Shown here one piece after another: positions 22,057-32,554 of a DNA stretch of 64,000 nt (the stretch's first letter is position 1; each line of letters opens with the position of its first letter). The DNA is from Arachis hypogaea. Its lineage: Eukaryota; Streptophyta; Magnoliopsida; Fabales; Fabaceae. The notes beneath the pieces are model-generated. The model had not been told where the DNA came from and did not search any database. It was given only the letters and a program-made list of their open reading frames with translations. The position numbers and the translations under genes are program-made. Location of the stretch: positions 75,509,559-75,573,558 of the forward strand of contig NC_092052.1 in the NCBI RefSeq assembly GCF_003086295.3, written 5' to 3'.

Positions 22057-24186
22057 TGATGACAAGTCATCTTATGCTAGTTTTTCAAGCAATTTTTCAC
22101 TTGTTTTAAAGATTTTATACACTTTCTTGAGTTACAAGTAAGTCATTTAGGTAGAAATTCATGTGTACTTGGATTCAATCAATCATGAGTAAATTGATGC
22201 ATTTTCATGAGGTTTTGTGCTATAATTGCTTATATGTCAAGGACAAGAAGAAGTCTCATGATTTTAGTGTAGCTTTGATGCATTTGTTGATTGATGATAG
22301 GTGACCAAAAAGCTTGGAGGAAGGTTGAAGAAAGGGGATGGTAGGAATGGAAATGAAGGCAGCATTGAGAAGATCACGTTTGAGTTCTCGTTTGCCTCAA
22401 ACATGAACTCAAACGTGGATAACAGCACAACCTGAAGGGGTATACTTCCAACAAGAATAACTTGAGCTACAGAACTCCAAATGAGGTGATTCAAAAAGAA
22501 ATGGAAAGTAGGGATTGAGATATTTCCAAGAATATATGGCACTACATGGTGGACACTAACATTGAGGGAGAAAACTGCCTCGAAAAGTGCATAAACGAAC
22601 ATGGCACCAACCTATAGTAAGGCCAGCTGACCTCTGCACCTTCGACGGAGCATAACTCGAGCTGTGGAGCTCCAAATGATGCGATTCCAATGGCATTGGA
22701 AAGTAGACATTCAGGGCTTTCCAAAAATATATAATAGTATGGGGTAGACAGCACGTTTGAGCTTCCGATTCTGGCAATGTACTCAACATTTGCGCCAACG
22801 TTTGCCTCAAACGTGAGGTCAAATGTTGGCTTAAAAGAAGCACCTGGGAGGACTCAACGTTTGTGCCAACGTTTGCCTCAAACGTGAGGTCAAACGTTGG
22901 CTTAAAGGAAAACCCTAGAGGACTCAACATTTGTGCCAACGTTTGCCTCAAACGTGAGGTCAAACGTTGGCTTAAAGGAATACCCTGGAGGACTCAACGT
23001 TTGCGCCAATGTTTGCCTCAAACGTGAGGTCAAATGTTGGCTGAAAATTACCTTGGGGAGAATCACGTTTGAGCTCACGTTTGACCTCAAACGTGAGTGA
23101 CAACAAACCCCCATTCTGCATGATGCCATTACAAGACGTTTGAGTCAACGTTTTCCTCAAACGTTGACTCAAACGTAAATGATCCCAAAGTCCATAGTGC
23201 AAACGGATTTCTTCTCAAGACCAAGAACAATAAACAGAGGCTATCTTCAACCCAATTCCATCAAGGCCAAGGGCCCAAATTCAAGGCTTAATGATCATTA
23301 GAAGGAAGTGTATAAATAGAAGCTAGTTTGATTTAGGGAAGGACCTTTTTCTTCTTTTAGAATTTTCACTTGTAATTTTGAGAGTTTTTACTTTGATCTT
23401 AGAGAATTGGGAGGAGAATTGAGTTCTCTTCCTCTGGGTTTTCTTATTTTATTTTCTACAAAGCTTTGTTTGAGTCTTAAGTGTGAAGAATTGAGGAAAT
23501 TCTGTCTCACTCTCCTCTTAAGATCTCTTTGTTCAATTTACTGCACAATTCAAGAATTTGTGTTCTTCTTTACTGATTTTCATCTTCAATTATCTTTAAA
23601 TTGTCTTCTAGATTGGATCAAGGAAGGTAGTGAGATCTAGACTTGGTTTTCTAGTCTCTTGACCCCTGAGATCTTGCATTTCCATTTAGTTTATCTGCTG
23701 AATGTTTATACAAGCAAATTTACCTTTCTGTTTGAGATCTACTTCAATTCAATTCATCTTCTACTCTTCTGCTTGTTGCAATTTACTTGTGATTGTTTAA
23801 TTTCTGCACTCACAGTCCCCAAATCCTTTTATTGTTCAAGCCATTTACATTTCGTGCATTTTAAGTTTCAGTTATTTATATTTCTTCCAATTTAAGTTTC
23901 TGCAATTTACATTACTTGCACTTTAAGATTTAGCTCTTTTAATTTTTCTGCACTTTAAATTCTTGTTAATTATCCCTCTCCATTTAAATTTCATGCAATT
24001 TAGCTTCTGTTGGATACAAATCACTCAAATCAACTCTTGTTCGCTTGACTAAATCAACCACCTAACTAAAATTGCTCAATCCTTTAATTCCTATGGGATC
24101 GACCTCACTCACGTGAGTTATTATTACTTGATGCGACCCGGTATACTTGCCGGTGAGTTTTGTGTTGGATCGCTTTCCACACATCA
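22057..24186 (+). repeat. 3' LTR of element J (2130 bp)
   Basis: Same ends as the 5' LTR, with four instead of five 70-bp units (22781, 22852, 22922, 22992). The shared cassette is at 22649-22738 with a diverged copy near 22455-22540. TATA box at 23311. Followed by the duplication AACCA and the rest of the H ORF. Confidence 0.92.
22781..23059 (+). repeat. 70-bp tandem repeat, four units (J 3' LTR)
   Basis: Same unit as 15908-16256, one copy fewer. The retained first and last units are identifiable by their ends (AAAAGAAGCACC and CTGAAAATTACC), so the missing unit is an internal one. Confidence 0.88.
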
Positions 24187-25315
24187 AACCACCACTTCCC
24201 TATGCACCATATCCATATTCATCAACCCAAGAGTCAATTGGGGAACATCTCAAGGAAACAGTGAATAAATTTCACGCAACCCTTCACCAATTGGATCAAG
24301 CGATAAATCGATTACCTCCCCGACGTTTGGACACTCAAGGAACCCCCATGGCTTTATGTGGACAATATAATGAAGAACGTAGCATAAAAGAGATACTAGA
24401 AACTCCAGTAGACAGTACAGAGCATGACTTTGTACTGGAACAAGTGGAGGAAGCTGTAATTATCGAAGAAGAAGAATTGGTTGAAGACTTAGGAGATGCT
24501 GAATCTCCATGAGAATCCAGAACTGAAGAGAACTCCATCAAGAATTTTGCAACTAATGCTAAGGAGGACAGTGCACAACCCCCAAGGCAGGTATCTTATG
24601 AAGAACTGGACGGAACAACTCAATAAACGAGCTTCCCTGGTGATGAAAATCACAGGTCAAGTTCTCCTAATAATGAGCTTGCATCCGCAAGTGAATTCTT
24701 TGAGATTGAAGAACCTTCCCCAAGTGAGTATGAAGATGATGCGGAGGTAGACTTTTCTCAACCTCCAAATTATGACTCGAGTGATGAGAAAGATATTGAA
24801 GACTTTGCTCAAGACATGGTTGCAGCTGAAGAAAATTACAAAGAAGTGGAAGAATTCACAGAAGAATACAAGGGATTAGAGCTTGCAAAACCACTGGAAA
24901 CACCTATCCCAAGGCCATTACCGCCCAATACAAACTTCAAGTGGGTAAAATCCTAAGCTTTTATCTTTACTTTTCCACTTGAATATGGTTTGCTTGAAAC
25001 AAATGGCCATCTTAGAGCTCTTTGCGGCTTTAAGAGTAAAAGGGAACTGGTTCGTACTCAGAGCTGGTATGCAAGATTCAATAAGGTTCCACACTTCAAT
25101 TTGAAGTGCAAGGAATGGTATCAAGTTAGATTGAATGGGTCTCGGAGAATGTTTGGTTACACTGTGAGAATACAACTTCCAAACCGCACGGCTGAAAAAA
25201 ATATAGATCAAGAAAAAGGCGGATGCAAAAGTAAGGTTTGGGATCTAGGAATATATTCTGACATTCAACACCCCAGAAGCCAGAGAACCTGTTTGAAACT
25301 GCTCAAAGGCTTCAC

Positions 25316-25735
25316 AAGCCACGCGTGGGCGTCGATTGAAAATCGGCGTAAAGATCCAACACCCAGAAAGTTGGGCTGGAATTGTGCGGCTGGTGTGCTT
25401 TTAGCACAAATTGGCCCACGCGCTCGCGTCCCTAACGCGAACGCGTCACTTGTACCACACACACACCCCACGCGAAAGCGTGAGCGATGCGTACACGTCG
25501 CATGGATTTTAGGAAATCTATTGGAAACAGAGAGTTGCACCAAAATGATGCTGGAATCGTGCGTTTAGCACAATTCTGAGCGACGCATACGCGTGCCCCA
25601 CGCGTACACATCACTTTCATTATCCCACAATCATGTGATCGCATCAATAATGCGTCTGCGTCAGAGCCCTTTTCGTCCCAGTCACGCGATCGCGTGCTCC
25701 ATGCGTTCGCGTGAATTCAAAATCACTAACCCCAA
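25316..25735 (+). repeat. CG palindrome array after the ORF (element H)
   Basis: CGCGTCC, ACGCGAACGCGT and ACGCGATCGCGT words over about 400 bp. It starts in the middle of the ORF's expected C-terminus, so the end of the ORF and hairpin HP1 were deleted here. Confidence 0.7.
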
Positions 25736-26240
25736 CCCACGCGAAACCTACCCTTTTTGCATCACCAAAACCCCCTCCCCCTCTGCACTCTCCCGTTCCC
25801 CATCCCCCAACCACCACCACTCCCAACCAACCAGCTCCGACCACCGCGCTACCATCCCGACCGCCGCACCACCCTCGCCGAATCCCCTCCCTTCTTCTTC
25901 TCCCCCTTCCCTTCTTTCCCCTTTCCTCCTCCCTCCACGCCCCTACCCCACTGCCGCCACCCCGTTCCAAGCTGCCCAGCGCCGCCGCCACCTCCCAGAC
26001 CTCCAGCCAACCACCCACCAGCCACCACAACCCCCAACCCCCTCCTCACCTCTTCTCCTCAACCCTCATCCACCCAAACCCACCACACAGCCCCCTGCCC
26101 CACCACAGAGCACCGCCGCGGCGCCACCCATCACCGCTGTGTCACCAACACCACCACCACATTCCCACCATCTCTCTGATCCGTACATTTATTCCTCTCA
26201 GCACCAGGTTCCACCGAACACTGAACCCTGTTTCCCGTTA
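25736..26240 (+). other. C-rich tract (element H)
   Basis: About 500 bp of CCACC, CCTCC and CCCAAC words with hardly any G. All three plus frames stay open for long stretches because of composition, giving proline-rich translations; none has a recognisable domain. It lies where A has its C/T run, so it is probably the same pyrimidine-rich segment with a different base balance. Confidence 0.6.
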
Positions 26241-27189
26241 ATTAGTTAGTTAGTTTTTCAATTTTTTTTCAAAATTAGGATAGTTAGAGATGCATGATCA
26301 TAGTGGATTTTAGGTGGTTAGGTAACTAGGATGTGGTTAGTGGATTTAGGCCTGATAATTGTGCCGTTCTTGTTACCTGTTTTTATCAGATTCGCAATTC
26401 TGAATTTGCTGTGATGATGTGCTGTTCATATGTTGTTCTTTCATGTTTGATGCTGCTGTACACTGTTCTCTCATGTTCTTGCTATTTGTTAATCTTTTCA
26501 GCACTATTTACTGTCATATGAACTGATTTGCTTGCTGTTTTTACCCGGGAACATCTAATTTTAGCCGGAATGCTGCCCAAATTTTTTTTAAACTGTTTCA
26601 CCCAACTCTCATTCATGAACTGGTTTTAGCGAATTCAAGTTTTGTGCTATTTAATTTCAAGATAACCAATTAATGACTGAATGGGCCTGCATTCTCACTC
26701 TTTCTGGTTCCTGAATTACTAAAGTGAATTATTGATGATTTCCTTCTCCTTATGTAATATTATAAATTATCATCAATACACTGCAAATCTTTGCTTGAAT
26801 ATGAGTTGATTGTTCTTCAGGTTTGTGAATTTACTGTTAACTAGGAAACCCATTATCATGCCACTTGCTTTAACTTTCTAACTTTCTTTTTACTTACTAA
26901 CCGCTTTAGCTTGCTAACTTTTCTCTTTACTTAACTACTTTAACTTTCTAACTCAAAGGCATGATTACTATTTCTCCTAATTAACATGATTTCCACATAT
27001 CATTTATTTTGGATTGTGATTTTTACTCTCAGACTTTTCACTTGCATACAGTCCAAAATTTACTTTTATTTATTCATTTCATGTTTTTATTGCTCTATTG
27101 CCTTTATGCTTATATTGATAAATCCTATTTGCTTACCTGTTTTCTTGCTTTAGTTCTTAACTGGTATCCTGTAATTTCTGCTTTTCAGG
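26241..27189 (+). other. AT-rich intron-like segment ending in a splice-acceptor-like site (H)
   Basis: T-rich, ORF-poor sequence. It ends TGCTTTTCAG|GATG at 27179-27192, the same form as before the third ORFs of A and E. Confidence 0.5.
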
Positions 27190-28662
27190 ATGTCTGACCC
27201 CAAAAGTAAAGGAAAAGGCAAAGCAATCATTGGCAAAAGGAAAAAAGGAGAATCCTCTACCTCTATTTTGGATATCCTCCACGACGATTCCTGGTGGAAA
27301 AAGAATTTCACCCCGCAGGAAAAGGCTGATCAATTGGTGCCTGCCACTGACCCAGAAAAATTTACAAACAAATACTGTGAGCTGAAATACCCAGTTTTTG
27401 CCACTTCTAGGAACCTATACTTAGAAAGGACCTTCAAAATTTCAGAAGAACTCAAACAATACACTTCAGACCAAATTAAACAGAGAGGCTGGTTCTTCTT
27501 GGAAAGGAACTTGACTGAAGTTAACTCATCATGGGTCAGAGAATTCTACTGTAACTATTTCAAAACGACCTTGGATGCAGTCCAACTCAGAGGGAAGCAA
27601 ATTCTGGTTACTGAGGAAGCCATTGAAGAAATCCTTCACCTCCTGCCTAAATCAGATCAACCGGATGGGTACCAAAAGGCTGAAGAGGATATGAGATTCA
27701 TGCAATTTGATTGGGATGCAGTGAAGCAGAGAATCACCATTGATCCTACTGTCCCATGGGTCATGGGCAAGAACACTGTTACTCCAAAAGGAATCAAGCT
27801 CATCTATCTGAATGATGAGGCTCGGCTTTGGCATCAAATTTTGAGAAACTACGTGATGTCGAGCACTCATGAGACAGAGCTGCCAGCTGCTATGATTACC
27901 CTCATCTGGTGTGTGATGGAGGGAAAAGACTTATATCTACCCCGCTTTATCCAGTATTACATGGCCAGAGTCCATAGCAGAGGCACCCTTCCTTTTCCAT
28001 ACCTGATCACTCAGCTTGGCTGCCAAGCTGAGGTGGCCTGGGAGCTAGCAGATGAGAAGCCTACCGCCGCGGACTGCAAGAAGATTATTCCTCACAGCAG
28101 GAAGTTTCAGGTTTTGGACTACAGACCTCCATTCCTCACTGCCTCTGGCGACGCAGCCACATCTTCTGCCACCCCTTCTACATCCACTGCCCCACCAGCC
28201 ACCGCTGCCCCCTCACCTGCTTTAGAGCCCATCTACCACCTCGTGCATTGACTATGTGACCGGTTGGACCAGATGGAGCGCCGCAACCAGCGGCGATATG
28301 AGAGATCTGAGCGTCGTAGCAAGCGATGCTATGAGCACCTAAAGTTGATGATCCGATCTGGCCACCATGACATCCCCTCCGAGCCTGACACCCCTTCAGA
28401 GACATCTAATGCGGAGGCGGACGATCACGAGGAGGAGGTCCGTGCAGCAGCTGAGCAGGCAGGACCTAAGCAGGTTGCGCCACACCATGAGGAGCCCCAT
28501 CAGATACAGACCGCAGACCCAGAGATCCCTCTACAGGCAGAGCCCCCACTGCAGTAGTCAGACCCTCCGACACTCATCCAGACTACAGAGCCTCAGACCA
28601 CCATAGAGACACCCACTGCCCATCCTTCCGGAGATGACACTTCTCACACCCAGCTTGAGTGA
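27190..28662 (+). pseudogene. Third ORF (env position), element H, nearly intact
   Basis: One frame of about 490 codons with two point stops (TGA 28249, TAG 28555) and a natural-looking TGA at 28660-28662, whose last base is the first base of hairpin HP2. Head basic (KSKGKGKA, GKRKKGESS), suggesting nuclear import. Core: WVREFYCNYF, LRGKQILVTEEAIEEIL, FMQFDWDAVKQRI, ARLWHQILRNYVMSSTHE, LIWCVMEGKDLYLPRFIQ. After the first stop a charged helix (MERRNQRRYERSERRSKRCY) and an acidic proline-rich tail follow. The core resembles the putative plant transposon protein family. No signal peptide or membrane segment is visible. Function unknown. Confidence 0.75.
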
Positions 28663-28700
28663 GCATTAAGGATGATGCTATTATTTAAGTGTGGGGAGGT
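28662..28700 (+). promoter_or_regulatory. HP2-PPT module, internal copy (element H)
   Basis: Hairpin AGCATTA-AGGA-TGATGCT (28662-28679; seven pairs, one of them T-G), then TTTAAGTGTGGGGAGGT at 28684-28700. It overlaps the last base of the third-ORF stop codon. The second copy lies 1.8 kb downstream before the LTR. Confidence 0.65.
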
Positions 28701-30302
28701 CGCCATCTCTGGCGTACTTTATTTTGGTGAACCACTTTTCAGACTCTTTTTATCCTATTTTGCTTATTTTTCTATATTTTTATTTTTATTTTTATCTTTC
28801 AGTACTTACGCATTTCTCTTTTGCTGTATTTTTACTTTATTTCTGCATTTTACACTTGGGTTTATATATTTATCTTAGATATTTAGTTTAGTCTAGTTTG
28901 CACTTTTAGCTTATTAAGTTGTGATATAGAAAATATGGATTATTTAGTTTAGTTTACCCTTTTTAGCACATGATAATTTGGATTAATTGAAAATAAAAAG
29001 AGTAAACTAGAAACTTTAGTTTAACAGAATCACAACAATCCACACACTGTATATATATAGCAATAAATGTTGGTTAATTTAAACAACATTTCTTCAAGGA
29101 AGAACACTAAGATTTTAAGAGCCACCCTAAGATTCACATTGAGCATAATGGGAACTCTTGATTTCTACTTGCATGACATACATAACTTATATATGGTTTT
29201 TAAGCCAAAGAACACACAGCCTGTGAGTTTTTGAGCTTAATTGTATGGTTACATTATTTAACCATAATTATTTCATTCTTGTGTGTTCGCCCTTCTTTTT
29301 TATTCTGGTGATCTTTACTTTGTTTCAGTCTATATGTCCAATATAGAATGTAGATACATACCAATATATGATTGAGGCCATTATTTAAATTTTTGCTCAC
29401 TTATCCAAAATAAGCCTACCTCCTACATCACCTTTGTTAGCCCCCTTGAGCTTTTAATCCCCTCTTGTTCTATAACCACATTACTAGCCTTAAGCAGAAA
29501 AACAAATTAAAAAAAATCCCAAGTTGAATCCTTGGTTAGCTTAAGATAGAAATTGTGATACACACTAAGTGTGGGGAAACATGGGAACATGGGTTGATAG
29601 GAAAGGATTAAATCAATAAAATAATAAGGATTTTTGGTAGCATGCTCATGTGAAACAAATTTAAACTAAAATGCCATGTGCATTGATATATGTTATGTTT
29701 ATGTATCAAAAAAAATCTTTCCTTTTTAATTAAATAAATAAGGGGACAAAATTACCCCAATAATAAGTTTAGTGAAGAAATCAATGCACATAAGGAAAAT
29801 ATCAAAATGAAATTGGTACATGAGTATGTATTAAGAAAGTGGAAAATTGGGAACCCCAAGAAAGTTATAAATTATATAAGGTATGTATATGTTAGGTGAG
29901 ATCTTAGACTAATTAAGGATTCAACTTATAGCTCACTTAGCCTTATATATATACCCTTACCTTTGCCTTGGCCCCATTACAACCTTGAAAAAGACCTCAT
30001 GATGTTTGTATGTATACATTATATATTTGTTGATTGGTTAGATGAAGAACAAAGTTTTAGAAAGCATGAATAGAAAAGAATAGAGTGATTAACCCCAAAC
30101 ACTGAGTGACTAGAGAGTAAACACAAAATCCAGTGAGGGTTCAACAGCTCATCACCATATATCTCTGCTTAATTGTTAATTGTCTTGCAAGTTTGTGAAA
30201 TATTTTTACCCAACTCAATTGTGAAAGTGCTTTAACATGATCTAGGTTTGGCTATGCATATATGATTCCTTGAAAATATGAAACAAATTAACCACATGTA
30301 AG

Positions 30303-30375
<73 letters not shown>

Positions 30376-30480
30376 TAGATAATAATTAGAATTGTATGAT
30401 TCATGTAGGTAGTTTGCATTTAGAATAAATTGCATTGCATAAGATTCCGCCATTCTAACTTTACCCTTTCTCTTGGATTT
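28701..30480 (+). other. Non-coding segment between the two HP2-PPT modules (element H)
   Basis: About 1.8 kb, AT-rich, no credible ORF. It contains blocks shared with A and E (CACACAGCCTGTGAGTTT near 29213, GATTGAGGCCATTATT near 29370, TTGGCCCCATTACAACCTTG near 29967, GAAGACCTCATGATGTTTG-like near 29990). A TA microsatellite lies near the end. Confidence 0.65.
30304..30373. repeat. TA dinucleotide microsatellite, about 35 units
   Basis: Uninterrupted TATA run of about 70 bases in the 3' region of H. The tyrosine-isoleucine ORF on the minus strand is its translation. Likely length-variable between individuals. Confidence 0.98.
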
Positions 30481-30517
30481 AGCATGAGGACATGCTATTG
30501 TTTAAGTGTGGGGAGGT
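30481..30517 (+). promoter_or_regulatory. HP2-PPT module before the 3' LTR (element H)
   Basis: Hairpin AGCATG-AGGA-CATGCT (30481-30496), then TTTAAGTGTGGGGAGGT (30501-30517) abutting the LTR start TGATAAACCC. This is the expected plus-strand primer position. Confidence 0.75.
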
Positions 30518-32001
30518 TGATAAACCCATATTTTATGATGTATTTTGTGCTCAATTTAAGTGATTTATTCAATCCTTCACCCACTTATTCATGTAAATTG
30601 CATGGTTTTACTTTTCCTTCCTTATTATGTGATATATGTGAAAAACATGTTTCCTATGCTTTAAACATATTAATTTTAATTACCCTTTATTACCATTCGA
30701 TGCCGTGATTTGTGTGTTAAGTATTTTCAGGTCTCATAAGGCAGGAATGGCTTAGAGGACAGAAAGAAAATATACAAAAATGGAAGGAAAGCACAAAAAT
30801 GGAGTTTTGAAGAAAACGCAGCGACGCGAATGCATGAACGACGCGAACGCGTGCCTAGCGCGAAAATGCAGCGACGCGAACGCGTGGACGACGCGGACGC
30901 GTGCCTTGAGCAGAACGCAAATAATGCGTACGCGTGACCGACGCGTACGCGTGACAAGAAAAACTCCCAGATGACGTGAATGCGTGACCCACGCGAACGC
31001 GTGATAGACGCCACGTACAGGAATCTGCAGAAAATGCCCCCAGCGATTTCTGGATCCTTTTTCGGCCCAAATCCATGTCAGAAACACGGAATATAAGTCA
31101 GAGAATGGAGGAATCAAATAACAACTGAATGATAGATACAATATTCACAATTTTAGGTTTAGATGTAGTTTTAGAGAGAGAGGTTCTCTCCTCTCTCTCA
31201 GGATTAGGATTTAGGATTTCTATTATGTTTAAGCTATGATCCCTTCAATCATAGGTTCAATATTCTTTTAGTTTATTTTCTCTTCTACTATTATTTACTC
31301 TATTACTTTAATTGATATTTATCTTTTCGCTTCGATTTATGAATTTTTCCATGTTAGGATTTTCTTAACTATAAATTGAGGTATTTTCAGATTTAATTTT
31401 GCTTTATTTTATTTATGAATGCTTTTAATTTAATTTAAGAAATTTTTCCCTTTTGGCTTTGGTTAAGTAATTAGTAACACTTGAGTTATCAAACTCAGCT
31501 GTTGATTGAAATTGGAATTCTTTGCTGGTTAATTTGTACTCCAATAACTCTAGTCTTTCCATAGGAGTTGACCAAGACTTGAGGATCAAATTAATTAGTC
31601 CACTTGACTTTCCTTTGTTTAGCAAGGGTTAATTAAAGTGGGAGTAGAATCCAATTCTCATCACACCTGATAAGGATAACTAGGATAGGACCTCAATTTC
31701 TCATACCTTGCGAAGAGATTTTATTATTATTAATTTATTTTTCTTGTCATTTAAATTACTTGTTCCCTATTTCAAAAACCCAAAAATACACTTTTACTCA
31801 GAACCAATAATAAATCATACTTCCCTGCAATTCCTTGAGAAGACGACCCGAGGTTTAAATACTTCGGTTATAAATTTACTTGGGTTTTACTTGTGACAAC
31901 CAAACTTTTGTACGAAAAGATTCTCTGTTGGTTTAGAAACTATACTCACAACGCGATAACATTTTTTATTAAATTCTATACTAGCGGAAATCCGATCGTC
32001 A
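30518..32001 (+). repeat. 3' LTR of element H (1484 bp)
   Basis: TGATAAACCC to GATCGTCA. It includes the ACGCGT array (about 30825-31020) and the U5 word GACGACCCGAGG near 31842. CTAGG at 32002 is the presumed duplication. Confidence 0.9.
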
Positions 32002-32517
32002 CTAGGCATGAATTTAAAAAGTATATAGAGTGTATGTATAGGTAAGAGCTTAGGTTAATTAAAGATTCAATTTATAGCTCACTCAGCCATATATATACCC
32101 TCACCTTTACCTTGGCCCCATTACAACCTTGAAAAGACCTCATGATGTTTGCATTGGTACATTAAATATTTGTTGATTGGTTAGATGAAGAACAAGGTTT
32201 AGAAAGCATGATTAGAGAAGAGTAGAGTGATTACCCTATACACTAGAGTGACTAGAGTGCATATACACCATCAGTGAGGGTTCAATGCTTAATTCTATGT
32301 TCCCTGCTTTCATGAGCTGTCTCCTTACAAGTTTACTTGTTTTTATTGTATAATTTGAATTAGTGGAATTTGAGTTATTTTTGTCTTGAAGAACTTATTT
32401 GTTTTTAACCAAGTAGGCAAAATCATCTTAGCATATAGTTGCATCCATATACATAGGTTGCATTGCATTGCATGAGTCTTACTTTTCCCTACTCATTTAT
32501 TTTATCTCCTTGAGCTA
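32002..32517 (+). other. Non-coding segment between modules (element A), right part
   Basis: Resumes element A after H; matches the last part of H's own inter-module segment (for example TTGGCCCCATTACAACCTTG near 32113). Relative to H, about 300-350 bp are missing between 13607 and 32002. No ORF. Confidence 0.7.
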
Positions 32518-32554
32518 AGCATGAGGACATGCTAATGTTTAAGTGTGGAGAGGT
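32518..32554 (+). promoter_or_regulatory. HP2-PPT module before the 3' LTR (element A)
   Basis: Hairpin AGCATG-AGGA-CATGCT (32518-32533), then TTTAAGTGTGGAGAGGT (32538-32554) directly before the LTR. Confidence 0.75.

Larger units (their letters stand above)
15184..24186 (+). mobile_element. Element J: non-autonomous gag-protease LTR retrotransposon, inserted in H
   Basis: LTRs 15184-17395 and 22057-24186, both TGATGACAAG...CACACATCA, with the 5-bp duplication AACCA at 15179-15183 and 24187-24191. Inside are a tRNA-Asp primer site, one gag-protease frame ending in an integrase-like tail, hairpin HP1, a non-coding 3' region and one HP2-PPT module. RT, RNase H and the integrase core are absent. 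The LTRs differ in length by 82 bp, mostly one 70-bp repeat unit. Confidence 0.92.
14818..25315 (+). pseudogene. Unrecognised long ORF of element H, split by J
   Basis: Part 1 is 14818-15183 and part 2 is 24192-25315; removing J and one duplication copy keeps one frame. Start MNSHHRRFEFGSN, then a P/Y/N/Q-rich region (PPYSQ, PPYNPN), a ring of words shared with D and E (TQGTPMALCG, NEERSIKEILETPV, VEDLGDAESP), an acidic middle and a conserved C-terminal block (FKWVKS, EYGLLETNGHLRALCGFKSK, LNGSRRMFG, GGCKSKVWDLGI). Only point stops interrupt it (TGA, TGA, TAA, TAA); no frameshift is seen. The end is cut at about 25315, so the terminal WW-rich stretch seen in D and E is lost. I do not recognise the family. 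It occupies the place of gag-pol. Confidence 0.7.
13608..32001 (+). mobile_element. Element H: non-autonomous Athila-type element, inserted in A
   Basis: Truncated 5' LTR (13608-14700), tRNA-Asp primer site, a long unrecognised ORF (14818-25315, cut by J), CG palindrome array, C-rich tract, third ORF (27190-28662), two HP2-PPT modules and a complete 3' LTR (30518-32001). It has no gag-pol. CTAGG at 32002-32006 is the right-hand duplication; the left one is lost with the first roughly 385 bp of the 5' LTR. About 300-350 bp of A is missing at the same junction, so one deletion probably took both. Confidence 0.85.

Noticed and set aside
25593..26249. Proline-rich ORFs on the plus strand and their minus-strand glycine-rich mirror
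   Set aside because: All frames are open because the tract is C-rich; no domain and no conserved start.
30232..30453. Tyrosine/isoleucine repeat ORF
   Set aside because: Translation of the TA microsatellite.
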